NCBI GenBank assembly: GCA_022579005.1
Contig: MU401696.1
Location: 2,033 to 51,176, forward strand
DNA length: 49,144 nucleotides
Source of the DNA: Poronia punctata
Lineage: Eukaryota; Ascomycota; Sordariomycetes; Xylariales; Xylariaceae
Direction of reading: 5' to 3'
The translations under genes were made by a program, and so were the position numbers. The notes under the pieces were generated by a model. The model worked only from the letters and a program-made list of their open reading frames with translations. It ran no database searches and was not told the origin of the DNA. Position 1 is the first letter of the stretch, and the number at the start of each line of letters is the position of its first letter. Below are positions 32,350 through 45,539 of this stretch, piece by piece.

Positions 32350-33278
32350 ATGGCTACCGAGTTGACTGTCCAGTCGGAGCGTGCTTTCCAGAAGCAGCCT
32401 CACATCTTCCAGAACTCCAAGACTAAGGCGAAGTCGAGCCGCCCAGGTAATTACTAGCCAAGCCACCCATCACGATGTTTACCCTCGGAATGCTAACAAA
32501 TGGATAGGCAAGGGAGGCAAGGTGTGTAGAACATATGCGATGATCGATTAGCTCAAAACTTACACCCCGAACAGAGATGGTATAAAGATGTTGGTCTGGG
32601 TTTCAAGACCCCCAAGGCCGCCATTGAGGGCTCGTACATCGGTATGTCGAATTGGATCCCTTCGAACGCTCGATACCACACGATACATCCCGGGGGGCGG
32701 TCGTCTTGTTTGTGTTGCTGGTGGAAACCGAAATCGAATTACATCCCGAACCAGAGCCGCACTGTGTCGCAGAAATATACGAGAAAACGCGTTGGAACTC
32801 CAGATCTGGTATACTGATGTTTGTATACAGACAAGAAGTGCCCTTTCACCGGACTGGTATCCATCCGTGGCAGAATCCTGACCGGTACCGTTGTTTCAAC
32901 AAAGATGCACCGAACCATCATCATCCGCCGCGAATACCTCCGTAAGTACTTCCCAGGCAATATTTTAGTCCTCCGCCTCGGACATCCGTTTAATGAAGAC
33001 GAATTTACTGACCTGGACCACAGACTTCATCCGCAAGTTAGTATATCGTGATAGACGAATATGGTGGTCCTTACTAAAAATACTTTTCAAATAGGTACGC
33101 CCGTTATGAGAAGCGACACAAGAACATTGCGGCCCACTGCTCGCCCGCTTTCCGTGTCGAGGAGGGTGATCACGTCACAGTCGGCCAATGCCGACCTCTC
33201 AGCAAAACCGTACGATTCAACGTTCTCCGCGTGCTTCCCCGAACTGGCAAGGCGGTCAAGAAGTTCAGCAAGTTCTAA
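32350..33278 (+). CDS. RPS11: 40S ribosomal protein S11 (uS17)
   Basis: Six exons: 32350-32446, 32508-32521, 32575-32641, 32831-32941, 33024-33036 and 33095-33278, giving 161 residues. Exons 2 and 5 are only 14 and 13 nt, and both are needed to restore the frame and the conserved sequence. The protein starts [16 protein letters not shown] and carries the KKCPFTG...[10 protein letters not shown] and [12 protein letters not shown] segments. It ends with [16 protein letters not shown] and VKKFSKF, all diagnostic of eukaryotic uS17. It binds 18S rRNA in the small subunit. The ATG context is CAAAAATGG. Five introns in so short a gene is normal for fungal ribosomal protein genes. Confidence 0.96.
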
Positions 33279-34444
33279 ATTTTTGGGGCTACTACGGGCA
33301 TCGATGGCGTTGTTACTTCACGGTTCTTCATGATACAGAGTTTCGGAACGGGCGGTTCATAGGCTAAAACGGCGGCAAAAGATATGCACGCCGGTAGTTC
33401 TGAAATGCAAAAAGAGAATACCAAGCCACAAGGGTCTGTTCTGTCTGATGAAGTAGTGGATGAGTTATATCGACTCGACTCTAGTGGTTTGATGATGAAA
33501 AAGGCAGTACGGAGGGCTATGTCAGATCCTGGGTTATGCGGAATTCCTGACGATTTTTCTCTGCGATAGCCAGCATGAATATGATCCCCCAACGGATATT
33601 AATGAGCAGTCCATGTGTTAACGTCTTCCGAGGGATATGTATGGCATCACCGCAGTTTATGCGAAGCCCTCCAGTTGTGACTCGCGAGACCGGACGGAAT
33701 TGCTGATGCGGCCTTGATATGCGCGCGGCCATGGTTGGCAGTTGGACAGGGATAAATAACCTGGCCCCTCGAAGCTTCAAACGGGACTTGGGGGGGGCGG
33801 CCTAACACAAATGGATGGCGTAGAAACTATCATGTCGCCAAACGTGGAAATTCTCCAACAAGCCCGCTAATACAATGCAATTGAGACTAGACGCCACAAC
33901 CTATGCATGCCCCCTATACGTATAATCCTGAGTGGGCGATTTGGTGCGTCTATGCATCCCATTATATATGTCTACCATCTCGCGTGATCAAAATCTGCAT
34001 CATCTAGGTATCTTGAACCTTGCAAGTAACAAAGTTAGGTCGGCGATTTGCTTGTACGATTTTTACGTGGTAAAGTGTACCAATCTAATCAAACTCGAGC
34101 ACCTGCAGATATACACAATACTTAACGCAATGGGTCTATCAATATGCTACATTTATTCCGCGAAACTTGGGCTCATCTTCATATTCCTGGTGGTTCATGA
34201 ACTCCCATATTCGACCTGATAGATACATTATATTGGAGATCATATCGCAGTAGTCGAATAAGCTTACTTTGGTCTCTATCGATAAGCATCTAATCTACAT
34301 TTCACGCTCACCCAAGCCGCCAAGGAACATCCATAGAAGCGATTAGCTAGGTGAGGTAGTCTCGAAGCGAATTGCAGGATATATTTACATTTCCATATTT
34401 CCGCTCAAGTTCTTGTTTCTCAGCATATTTGCAAGTCTTAACCG
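33279..34444. other. Intergenic region between uS17 and the twin CX9C gene
   Basis: A 1.2-kb gap with only short open frames lacking recognisable domains. Nothing further supported. Confidence 0.35.
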
Positions 34445-35596
34445 ATGGGCTGGTGGGATAGCCTCTGGGCCTCCAGCACGAGCGCTGACGATCCGCTACG
34501 CAAACTAGACCCGAAGCTGCGAGAATTCCTCGAGAAAGAATCACCAGTCAAATACGGCAGCAAGGCCAACGACACATCATCCACAAAGACACACCATGCC
34601 GGCAACTTCCCATCCTTAGCAACGCCAACAGAGGGTGGGGGCGAGAAAGAACGCACGTTGCCCCCGGAGAGTCAGTTCCAGGATGGCCGTTACGCGCACC
34701 TGTGGAAGACGTATCGGCCGCTAGCGGAGATCGAGGCCGAGACGAAGAGCGATCACGAGAAGCTGATGGATGTGTTGGAGGGATATAAGGAGCGAAAGAA
34801 CCGCATCGGACGTGCGGCGCTGGAGAACTGCGCGATCGAGCAGGTTGATTGGCGCAGTTGCATGGCGAACCCGAGCTTTAACGACCGCATGACCATGTGC
34901 AGAGCACAAGTGAGGAAGTTTGAAAAGTGCTACATGACACAAACGGTAAGTTTCTGTTTGAGAGAGAAAGAGAGACAGTTATAGACGAATGGCGGGGTCG
35001 TTGGGTTACATATTCCTACCTTTTGCCGTGACGATGCTCGTACCGCTTGTTACGGGCAGATGTCAAACGAATCACGTTGGAAGTCAGGTTGCTAACGCTT
35101 CTATGCCTCACAGAGACTCCTCAAAGCCTTAGGCTACCTCTCGAACCTCGACAGCACACCACAGATAGAAGAGGAAATCCAGATGCACGCCGACACTCTC
35201 TATCACCGGATATTAGAACAAGAAGCCCAGATCGAAGCGGCCAAGAAGGAAGGGCGCGAGATACCCAAGTTCGCACCTGTCGTGCCCAAGTCCATGGTCG
35301 CCACCCCGGCCGCCGAGAAGGACCTGACGGCCGAGCAACAGGAGGAGCTGCGGGTCCGGCTCGAGAAGGTGTCGGAGGAAGACCGGGCCGCCGAAGAAGA
35401 GGCCATCAAGGGCGAGATCCGCGCCAAGGCCGAGGTCGCCTCGCGTATCCAGGGCCTGTGGAAACAGCAGGAGATCGAACGCCAGATACGCAAGGAGAAG
35501 GGCGAGGAGACGGTCTGGGATCGCGTCTCGGGGGTATTCAATACTAACAGCAACAACAACGACAATACTAATAACGACAAGCCTGAAAAGAAGTAG
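34445..35596 (+). CDS. Twin CX9C-motif protein, probably mitochondrial intermembrane space
   Basis: Two exons, 34445-34945 and 35114-35596, giving 327 residues. The 168-nt intron has a GTAAGT donor, GCTAAC branch and CACAG acceptor. Residues 129-139 (CAIEQVDWRSC) and 152-162 (CRAQVRKFEKC) are two exact CX9C motifs 12 residues apart, the signature of Mia40 substrates folded as a helical hairpin. Upstream is a DPLRKLDPKLREFLEKESPVKY block that looks conserved. Downstream is a long charged helical tail (Glu/Lys/Ala-rich) ending in an Asn run and DKPEKK. The family looks fungal and I cannot name it. The C-terminal tail is longer than in the classic small twin CX9C proteins. Mitochondrial location is inferred from the motif only. 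Confidence 0.85.
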
Positions 35597-36542
35597 GTAC
35601 GACAGTGATGTACATCTCCCCCAATGTACAGTATAGGAGTTGTCGGTTTCCCGATCACAACGTAGATTTTACCGCCTCTCCTTTCCCGCCCCCTTGCCTG
35701 AATAGCACCAGCGGAGTTTAGTCTAGCAGGGCCGGGGGGGGTGTAAAAAGCGGATTTGACGAATTGTACCATATCGTTGTATATAGCCATAGCCCGCCAA
35801 GTTGAAAAATAACAACAACATGAATCACAAAACGAAACATTACTTCCATCATGATAGCTGCAGCAGATTATCTCCGGACCAGTTTGGTATCTTCTTTACT
35901 ATGTAAAGGGGTTAACTCCGCATCCCACCAACAACAACTCGGCTCTGCTCAAAACAGATACGCCATGGTGGGAAGACGAGATGGTAATAAATAATAATAG
36001 GGATATCTACATCTACATACGAACACAGATCTTACACGTAAACCTTTGTCCCTCGTCCCCTTTTAAGAATCCGCCCTCCCCCCCTTTACCAACTAACGCA
36101 AGCAAGTGTTACACGTACAACTAATCTATTTTCCCCGTTCTTTCTTGATACAATCCAAGTAAACGGCGTTCCCTCCGTTGAAATATTCATTACTCACCTA
36201 ACTATGTATGTATGTAGCAATGATATGACGCAACAACAAGCCTCAACCAGACTGCAGACGTGTACACGTAAGAATAATAACCCAACTACCCGTACCGTAC
36301 CTAGAGTTTACCCCAGGGTAGGTTGCGCGGCAAACAAAGTCAATACCTACCTCCTAACCTACTGGTAGCACTAGATAATTACTTGCTTCCATATCTAGCA
36401 ACCGGTAGTTTCTAGCAACATATACTTAGCACCTTGGTCGATGACACGAAGGAATAATATATATATATACCAGTAGAAAGATAAGCTGAGACGAGGTTTC
36501 CGCACAGAGGAGCCCTCGCCGAGACCAAGTACCTATGACTTC
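35597..36542. other. Intergenic region left of the MITE
   Basis: AT-leaning, with TACCTA-type short repeats and runs such as the (AT)n near 36455-36468. No gene seen. Confidence 0.35.
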
Positions 36543-37046
36543 AAGAAGAGTAGCCCACCTACATCTACCTTGAAAAATTCCTACATCTAAGGAGTTCCCT
36601 ACTTAGGTCCAGATACTCAACGCTATCATGCACATCGCAACGCAGCGTCTCTTGCCTAAGTATTTCAAAGAAAAATGACTTAACCTGCAGGGCCTGCTAG
36701 GTATACCTGCCACCCTATAGGGGCCTGCTACCCCCCCCCAAACCAAAAACATTTTGCATACTATTAAGCCGCTACGCCGCGTACTAAAGTGCCCGCTACT
36801 AAATTAACCTGTGTTTATACGCGCACTTAAAAAGCTAAATATATACTTACCTTACTTACTTACTTACCTAAGTACTTATAGTAACTACTTACATATATAT
36901 TATTTACAAGTCACTAGTTTTAAAAGTACATGCTAAAGCCCTGTACCATAGAAACATGTAAAAGGAAGGGGTTAATGCGTACTAAGTAAAGAAACTCCTT
37001 AGATGTAGGAATTTTTCAAGGTAAACGTAGGTGGGCTAAAGAAGAG
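36543..37046. mobile_element. Non-autonomous DNA transposon (MITE), hAT-like, with 8-bp target duplication
   Basis: The element spans 36551-37038 (488 bp). Its left end tagcccacctac is exactly complementary to the right end gtaggtgggcta. The terminal inverted repeats continue inward to about 55 bp, through ccttgaaaaattcctacat and ctaaggagtt, with about four mismatches and one indel. It is flanked on both sides by the identical 8-mer aagaagag (36543-36550 and 37039-37046). An 8-bp duplication fits the hAT superfamily. A TA dinucleotide at each end is the Tc1/mariner alternative. There is no transposase frame inside, so it needs a helper. The interior has a poly(C) tract and TTAC repeats. Confidence 0.82.
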
Positions 37047-37354
37047 CCCAGCACCGGCCGGTAGACCGGGACCCAAGAGCCAAGCCCAAGCCAATAGATC
37101 GCCAAGAGATCTGTATTCCATATTTTTTCAACGTCACCTTTACACAAGCACTGCGAGAGATCGAGTGTATCTAAATGGTAACGCGACAAGATATTATATT
37201 TCTTGATGAACCACTGGTTGTACGCTTGAAATCAAACCGCTAGTGTATCTACAAAATCTCATAATACCACGCACTGTTTCGAACCCAAGCTAGAAGCTAC
37301 GTGGCTGGCACCCACCGCAACCAATACGCGTCAGGCTCAACGCATCAAACCCTC

Positions 37355-37988
37355 TCAAAGTTTCGTGATATTACTCCGTATAAATCCCACTTTAGGTTCT
37401 GACAACCACAACGATTCGTACGGTTTCAGCGCTGTTGCTTCTTCTGCCCCTGTATCCAATTCCACTTCAAATTGTAATTCCGATGATGATGATGGTGAAA
37501 ATGCCCATTGTTCTTCCTCTAGTTCGCAATTCAGCGTCGTCGGAGTATCTGAACCACTGACCATAAGAGGAGAGAAAACAAACCCATCAAGCCGAGGTGA
37601 TAAGTCAATGCCGCCATCATGAGCGTCAGCGCCAGTAATCATCGCAACAGGTTCCACGTCTACTTCCAAGCGCATGGCGTCAAGTAGTAAAAGAAGGACC
37701 CGGACTCGGATCAGGTCCAAGACCACCGCTCATCATTGCAGCATACGAACCAGACTCGGAACCACCGGCGATTTCTCGAGGATCAATACCAGAGAAGATA
37801 TAGTAAGCAGAAGTGTGACGCAAGTCTATTGGACTAAGAGGCCTAGAGTTTCCTAGCAGCTCAAGAAGATGGGAAACCCCGCGCTTAATCACGTCGAGTA
37901 TCGAGTTTGGTCTTGCGCGGCCGCTGTCGTCGTTGTTGTTGTTGGTGGTGATGGTACGAGTCGGAGGAGTGTAACGAAACCAATGCCG
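37355..37988 (-). CDS. Possible gene, two 3' exons only; 5' end unresolved
   Basis: Minus strand. A frame open from 37988 to 37751 joins 37659-37355 through a possible 91-nt intron (GTTCGT donor, AGTAG acceptor) without a break. The joined reading holds NSILDVIKRGVSHLLELLG, LSPIDLRHTSAYYIFSGIDP, then VEPVAMITGADAHDGGIDLS and an acidic stretch ending GFIRSNITKL. Composition looks coding and a TAG just before 37988 could be a splice acceptor, but I find no convincing first exon and no known family. It could be a diverged, lineage-specific gene or non-coding. Confidence 0.3.
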
Positions 37989-39414
37989 CTAGCAACAACA
38001 TGCTCCGGAACATTCGCAGAGTGCGTCGCATATCTCGCATGCATCCACTTCGCGGCGCTTCGAGGTCGTGTTATCGGGTTGGGGCTCGGCCGTCTACGGT
38101 TTTTTCGTGCGTTAGCGGGGGTTGAAAATTGAACGTGTGCCTGGGTTACTTTCAACAGTATGGACTTCTACCTAGTGGTAGGTATAAACATACGGGTTCT
38201 TGCGTGACGACATCCGTCGTACCCATCTCCATGGGGGCTTGTTGCGGTGGTTCTTGGTCCGTAGGCATTTTTATCTTTCGTTGTTTGCTGATTCCGCTAA
38301 GGGGTTTGGCTAGATGCTTTATGTTGGCGATGAATATTTATGCGATGTTGGAATGTAAACGATTGATGTTCCGGTCAGTCTTGGCTGTGAGGATATAATG
38401 CTCTCTTTTATGTGTCTGTTCACCTTATAGACGGGGTGAAATAGCAAAGGTAGACGACCCCTTCTCGGGTTGGCTGGAATAATGACTGGTGTCCCGGGAG
38501 TGAGCGAATACCCCTTACTTGCTCAAGGGACCTGCCTTGTTTGTGGTGATTACATGGAATCGCCATATTTTTAAGCAGGCGCTACCTACGGCGCAGGTAA
38601 GGTAAGGTAGGTATGCATTTGGATCATCTTATATGGATCCCAAGGAGGTATGCAGCTGATTCTGGGCAAAAAGCTAGAACGGACGTATTTACTCCACATC
38701 ACAACCTATCACGGCTGGGCTTTGGCTCCGTTGGGAAGTGACCCCTCTTGCCCAACGAGAGCATGAAAAATAGATGTCCATCAGGAGGCACTTTATGCCG
38801 TGAGACACTAGGTACATCTCGCTGTTTGTTCCGAGTTATTATTCAACTTACTTGACAATTGACGTGGGAAGTAAGTTGTCTGTGAAAATATAGTGTCTCC
38901 TGCATTAGGTATACCTTCCCCTCGGGCCCTGTCAAACAGCGGCATAGGCAGTTTATGCTGCGCCTTTCCTCCACATGAAAGAGCGAGAATAGGTATTTCG
39001 GGAATACCGTTGGCGGGCCGTATGAGGTAGGGATCGATCCCTCCCACCGAAAATAACAATCATGGTGTCCTCGTCCCAACCATTTCCGTAGCACCTTGAT
39101 TATGATATTGGAGAGCAGCCAAGGAAATGATTTCCGAAGCTGGATGCGGCAGCGTAGTTGCAGTATTTTTGTATATTAAAGTGTGTTCAAGAATAGGTTC
39201 ATGTAAGTAGGGTATCTAAGACCAGCCCCAGATCAACGCCGATGAATCGCGAGACAACGCCAGGGTTTTCTATAGACCATCCGTTGCATCATCATCATTT
39301 AAATTACCATTTATTTAATAACCAAGTACTTTTCAACCCGAGAACTCGCTTTCTCTCCTCGGATCCCAAGATTCCAACAAAATCAAGATAAGCCGGCAGC
39401 TGGGTAGACATATA
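37989..39414. other. Intergenic region
   Basis: Might include the missing 5' end of the doubtful upstream gene and a shared terminator region. Contains a ggtaaggtaggta run near 38600. No supported gene. Confidence 0.3.
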
Positions 39415-40490
39415 CTACCGACTATTAAGCTCGTATGAATTAGATCCGTAACCGTATGCTGGGGCGGGATAGGCTTGTTGTTGGTGTTGCGGAGGAGGCG
39501 TTTGCGAGGGATATTGCTGCGCGGGCGATGTGTACGAGTAATCGTGAGGTTTTTCGGTGCCCGGTTGCATATGAGGCGCATACATGGTATTGCTGTATGG
39601 CTGGATCTCAGGAGCAGCCCCGTACGACTGTTGCGAGTGCGCTCCATACATTTGTTGTGGTTCCTGCGGTCCGCTGCCGTAGGGTTGGGGTTGTGAGTGA
39701 GTAGCTGATGCTGCTTCTGTGTCTGGTTGAGACGGGTTGACGGCTGGTTGATAGCTCCCGCCTGAGAAGGCTCCTTTCCGCTTCTTGTGCACGATGCTTG
39801 CGCCGAAGCCTAGTTGTATGAAGCAGGTGATTCTGTAGTTTTGTGTCAGTATTTGATCCAGCCAAGCTCTAGATGTCCGCGGGAGCAGAAATGACGGATA
39901 CTCACACTACGACGATTGATATAATAATACCGCCGATGGAACCAGGGATGGCCTCGACAATGAATACGGCCAGCCAGATAGCGCTCTTGATGCATACCGA
40001 ACTCAGGTATAGCGCCGGAGGCATGCGTTTGCGCGCGATGAGAACGATCTCAACAATGTTGAGGATGATGGTAATTAATCCGATTGCAATAGATATTCCC
40101 GCTGCCGTCCTGTCAAAGAGAAACCAGGTTAGACCAAAACGTTTACGTTTTCTGATTCACCACGAGCAAGATTTTCCGTCTTCCATGGCTGTGTTAGGAA
40201 ACACACGAGGCATGCTGTTCGTGTCATCGGGGTAATTCTTACCTGAGTAACGTCTGCACATCATCGACGGTGTCGCGCTTGCCGAGACGCCTGTAATTGC
40301 TGTCCCAATCGTCGAAGCTGCTGTCATAGTCGCTGTCGAAATCATCGTTAAGAAGAGTCTCGTCAACGTGCTCGACGACGACCAGAGCCGCTGCAGAAAT
40401 GCCAATCAAGATCAGACACGCGATGAACTGAAGCACCCAGGCGGGAATGTCCACGCCCTTGCGATACGGGTAATTCATTTTGCCAGGCAT
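39415..40490 (-). CDS. MARVEL-like four-helix membrane protein
   Basis: Three exons, minus strand: 40490-40243, 40109-39906, 39832-39415, giving 289 residues. Hydrophobic helices appear at about 17-38 (WVLQFIACLILIGISAAALVV), 86-108 (GISIAIGLITIILNIVEIVLI), 124-149 (SAIWLAVFIVEAI...IISIVV) and immediately after (ITCFIQLGFGASIV). A short acidic loop (DDFDSDYDSSFDDWDSNY) follows the first helix. The C-terminal 125 residues are Tyr/Gln/Pro/Ser-rich and probably cytosolic and disordered. This resembles fungal MARVEL-type plasma-membrane proteins (Nce102/Fhn1-like topology), but the family is inferred from topology rather than a motif. The role is unknown. Confidence 0.8.
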
Positions 40491-43400
40491 TTTTGGATCG
40501 CGTAACCGGAGTGGTAGGAGTCTCGTCGCACTTTGTCTTCTTTACTTTCCCACTTTAAACCGGTTAATAAGATCAAGCCGTCGAGTTTCGGTTCTGGACG
40601 CGAGTTCTGAATGAAACTTTCAAACGCGACAATCAAGAGGGAAAAGACCACAACAAAGGCCCTGTCCATATAGGCACCGCCCGCTCTTTATCTTTCGTAT
40701 CATCGTGTCGGCAGGTGCCTAGAATAGCCTAATCTCCACATTGCGCTCCCCAAGCGTAGACACGAACTTTGAGTTGTCTTATTTCGGGTGCAAAACGAGG
40801 AGTATATAGATGACCTGAGGTTAACCCCCCCCTTGTAACCTGTAGATTACCTATGCTTACCTGTAGGTTACCTTTGTAGGTTAATGTATTAAAATTTTCT
40901 TAGTACTTTTTAATAGTCTTATTTATTTTTATTTTATTTTTTTTGCTTGTATTTTTTTAGATCTTTTTTTTAGCTAAATATAAGTATTAAGTATATATAA
41001 TTTTAATTTTTTACGTAATTGTTTTTAAATTGTTTTTTTATTTTTTTTTTACTTTTTTTTATTATACTATTTATATATTGTTTTAACTTGCTATAATGTT
41101 TAATATTTATGCTAATAACGTTTAAGATTTAGATATTTTTTTTTTTATATATGCTAAAAAAATAAACTTTAACGTTTTAAATCTTACTACGTACTTAACT
41201 ATTAAAAGCAATATAATTAAAAAATAGCTTATTAGTTTAAGTTAAAAAACGCTTATTTGCTATACTTTTATTAATTAAGTAAAATAATAGTTTTATAATT
41301 ATATAAAAACATATATTAAACGTTTAATAAATAAATATTTAAACGCTTTTAAAACATATATTAATTTTTAATACGTTTTAGTTTAATTTTTAAAAGATTT
41401 TTAATATATACTAGCTTAAAGTTAAAAAATTTGTTTATGCTACTAAGATTTTTAAAATATTAAAAATGTTTACTAATAAAGTTGCTTTTATTATTTTAAT
41501 AAAAGCTTTTAATAAAAATAAAGTAAAAAACTTGTTAACAATTATAAGTTATTTTATTTTTATTATTTATTTTTTATTTAAGCTAATTATTTTAAAATTT
41601 AATATAGTATAAAATATATAATAGCTTTTTATTTTATAACATTTTTTATATTTAGCTTTATAATATTTAATTGCTTATTTTATATTTATATAAGCAGCGT
41701 AGCTTGCTTATATAATTTAATTAAAATATTTGCTTATATTAAAAGTATAATAAATATAGTTAAGCGCTTTTTTACTATTTAAACGTAATTAAAAATATAA
41801 AACCTTTATTATAAAGCTATTATATATAGTAGCTATTTTTAAATTGTTTTTAATTTGTTTTTAAAAAGCAATAAACAAGTTTAATAAATATATACGCGTT
41901 TTTATAAACGTAAATTATATTATAAACTATAAGCAAGCTGTTAACTTTAAGTAATAATAATAAATTAAAGTATAAGTTTTTTTTTTTTTTTTTTTTATAT
42001 AATATATAAAGTTTAATAAATATAAAAGTAATTATAAGTATTTAGTATTATATATTTATATATTTATTAAAGCAAGCTGCTATATTATTAGCTAATTATT
42101 TTTTTTAGCTGTTGCTAAAAAAATTTATTTTATTTTTTAAATTAATTTAAAAGCTTATTTAAAACTGCTTTTATATTTTTTTTAATAGTAACAAAAAATA
42201 TGCTATTACTTTAAAAGCACTTAAGTATAAAAAAGTTATTATAATATATTAAATAAGCATTATAATATAGTATAGTTATTAATATATTTTAAATAGTTAA
42301 AGCTTATATTAGGCTATTTACTTAATTAGTTTTTGTTTTATATAACGTTATTTTTAAGTTTTTTATTTTTATTAACTTTAAAGCTATGCTATATATTATA
42401 ATAACTTTATATAGCAAATATTATTACCTTTTTTTTTGCTAATAAAAACGCTGCTATTTATTATTAATACTATTATATAAATTGTTTATTAAATTAATTA
42501 ACTTAATATAAGCTTAAGTATATATTTTTTAATTATATATTTAAAGCTTTTTTTAATATTAAAAAAGCTAAAGGCTTTTTTAAATAAGCACTAAAGCTAG
42601 TTAATTATTAATATTTATAAAAGCTTTACTAATATTAACTATTTATAGCATATTATTTAAAAATAATAAATTTTGCTTTTTTTTTTAAGCGTATAAAAAA
42701 TTGCTTTTGCTTTTTAGCAAAAGTATAAATAAGACTTAAAAAAACGCGTAAGTAATAATATAATATTATAACTTGCTGTTTTTTTACTAATTTTGTTTAT
42801 ATAGTATATTTAATAGTTTATTTAATTAAATAGTAACTATTTAGTTATTTGCTTTTTTAAAGCATAGGCTACGCTTTAAAGTTTATTTAAATTAAAAACT
42901 TTTATAGTAAATATAAACTATAAATATATAAAAGGCGCTTTTTATTATAAAGTTATTTAGGCGTTTTATTTATATACTATATAAAAAAGTAAGTATTGTT
43001 GCTTAAATTATTTTTTAATTGTTTTTAATAATATTTAGTTTTTTTTTTTGCTAAGTGCTTTATAAATTTTAAGTTAAGCAAAATATATTATTATATATTT
43101 TATAAGGTTTTTTATATTTTTAAATATTAATATTTTATTGTAATTAAATAAAAATATGCTTATAGTACTAGTATTATTAAAATAACTTTAAATTAAAATA
43201 TAAGTGTTATTTAAAAGTTTAGCTAATTTTTATAAAAAGGATTTTTTTTAAGCAAAGATTTTTTGTTTTATATTACGTTAATACTATAGCTGTGCTAAGT
43301 ACATTTTTAATAAAGCGTTATTATAATAGTTAGCAAATAATGTAGTAAAAGTATTAGTTTGCTATATTATGCTATAATATTGCTATTATTTTATTAAAGC

Positions 43401-44515
43401 AAAATAAAATATAATAAAATTTATAATAAGATTATAAGTATATATTATAAAAATTAATTTTAAAATAATTTAAGTGCTTTTTTTAATATTATACTTTATA
43501 TAAAAACGTTTTTTTAATTTAAAAAAGTAGGGAAAGTATAAAAAGGCTGCAACAATAGCTGCTAAATTTTACTATGCAAAATTGCTAATTTTGCTAAAAA
43601 ATTAAAATATAATTTTAAAAAATATAAACGCTATTAAAATTATATATATAACTTTATACTTTTAGTTTAACTAATACTTTTTATTGTTAAAAGTAATTAA
43701 ATTTATAAAAAAAATAAATTAAAACTTAATATTATAAAATAAAGCTATAAAAAAGTTTTTAATTTTTATTTTATACTAAAATACTAGTGTTATAAGTTAG
43801 TTTAATATTGCTATAATATTATAAAGTAAGCTTTTTATTAAAAATATACTTATATATAGCTATTAATAAATAAATTAAAAAAACAACGTTAAAATAAAAA
43901 TATAAAGCAGCTTAATAAAAAGGCTATAAGGTTGTAAAGCTATTGCTATACTGCATATTTATTGTTTTAAAAACAAAGCAGCAACGTTTTTAAAATAAAT
44001 TTATATATAAGCAAAGCTAATAGCAAAAACCTTATATAAAGTTATAAATTAAGTATATTGTTTTTTATTATTTTTAACGCAATATAAAAGCAAAGCTTTT
44101 AAAGTTAAATACTAAGCTAAAAAGGTATAAATTTTTAATGCTAAGTTGTTTAAAGCTAAACTAGTATATAACAAAACAGTTTAAATTATAAAAAGCGCTA
44201 GCTAGCACTTTTTAAACGTTAAAAAAAATTAAAAAAAAAGAAAAAAAAGCAAAGGTTGCATTAAAAATTTAAAAAAAAGCCGCTAAAGCAAAAAAAGCAA
44301 AAAAAACGTTATAACTTTAATAAAAATTTAAGTTGTAGCAAGAAAAAATAAAGTTAAAATTATAGTTAAAAAATAAATAAAGTGTTTATTGTTTTTTATT
44401 TTTTTAAATATATAATAATAATAAAAATTTAATTTGTTTATATTATATTTCTTTTTTAATTTTTATTTATTTATTTTTTATATATTATATATTTATTATT
44501 TTTTAATATAAAATA

Positions 44516-45465
44516 TAATAAAATAACTTACCTTATATAAAAAATAAAAACTTACTTTATATAAAAAATAAAAAAATACTTTACTTTATATAAAAAATAA
44601 AAACCTACTTTATATAAAAAATAATAAAATAACTTGCTTTATATAAGAAAAAAACCTATTTTATATAAGAAATAATAAAATAACCTACTTTATATAAGAA
44701 ATAATAAAATAACCTACTTTATATAAGAAATAATAAAATAACCTACTTTATATAAAAAAAAACCTACTTTATATAAGAAATAATAAAATAACCTACTCTA
44801 TATAAAAAAAAAACTACCTTATATAGGAAATAATAAGATAACTTACTTTATACAAGAAATAATAAAATAACCTACCTTATATAAGAAAATAACCTACCCT
44901 ATATAAAAAATAATAAAATAACTTACTTTATATAAAAAATAACCTACCTTATATAGAAAATAATAAGATAACTTACCCTATACAAGAAATAATAAAATAA
45001 CCTACCTTATATAAAAAATAATAAAATAACTTACTTTATATAAAAAATAACCTACCTTATATAAGAAATAATAAAATAACCTACTCTATACAAAAAAAAA
45101 ACCTACCTTATATAGGAAATAATAAGATAACTTACCTTATACAAGAAATAATAAAATAACCTACCCTATACAAGAAAAAAACCTACCTTATATAGGAAAT
45201 AATAAGATAACTTACCCTATACAAGAAATAATAAAATAACCTACCTTATACAAGAAATAATAAAATAACTTACCTTATACAAAAAAAAAACCTACTCTAT
45301 ATAAGAATTTAAAAAAAACCTACTTTATATAAGAAATAATAAAATAACCTACCTTATATAAAAAAAAAACCTACTCTATATAAAAAATAATAAAATAACC
45401 TACCTTATATAAAAAAAAACCTACTTTATATAAGAAATAATAAAATAACCTACTTTATATTTAAA
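44516..45465. repeat. AT-rich minisatellite array, left arm, about 29-bp units
   Basis: Tandem copies with period about 29 bp. Clean monomers are 44670-44698 and 44699-44727, with core aataacctactttatataag. Other copies are shortened or vary at C/T positions. Orientation is opposite to the right arm. Confidence 0.9.
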
Positions 45466-45539
45466 AAAAAACAAAATATATATAATAATAATATAATTTA
45501 CTTTTAAAAAATAAAATATATTATGTTTTAATATAATAT

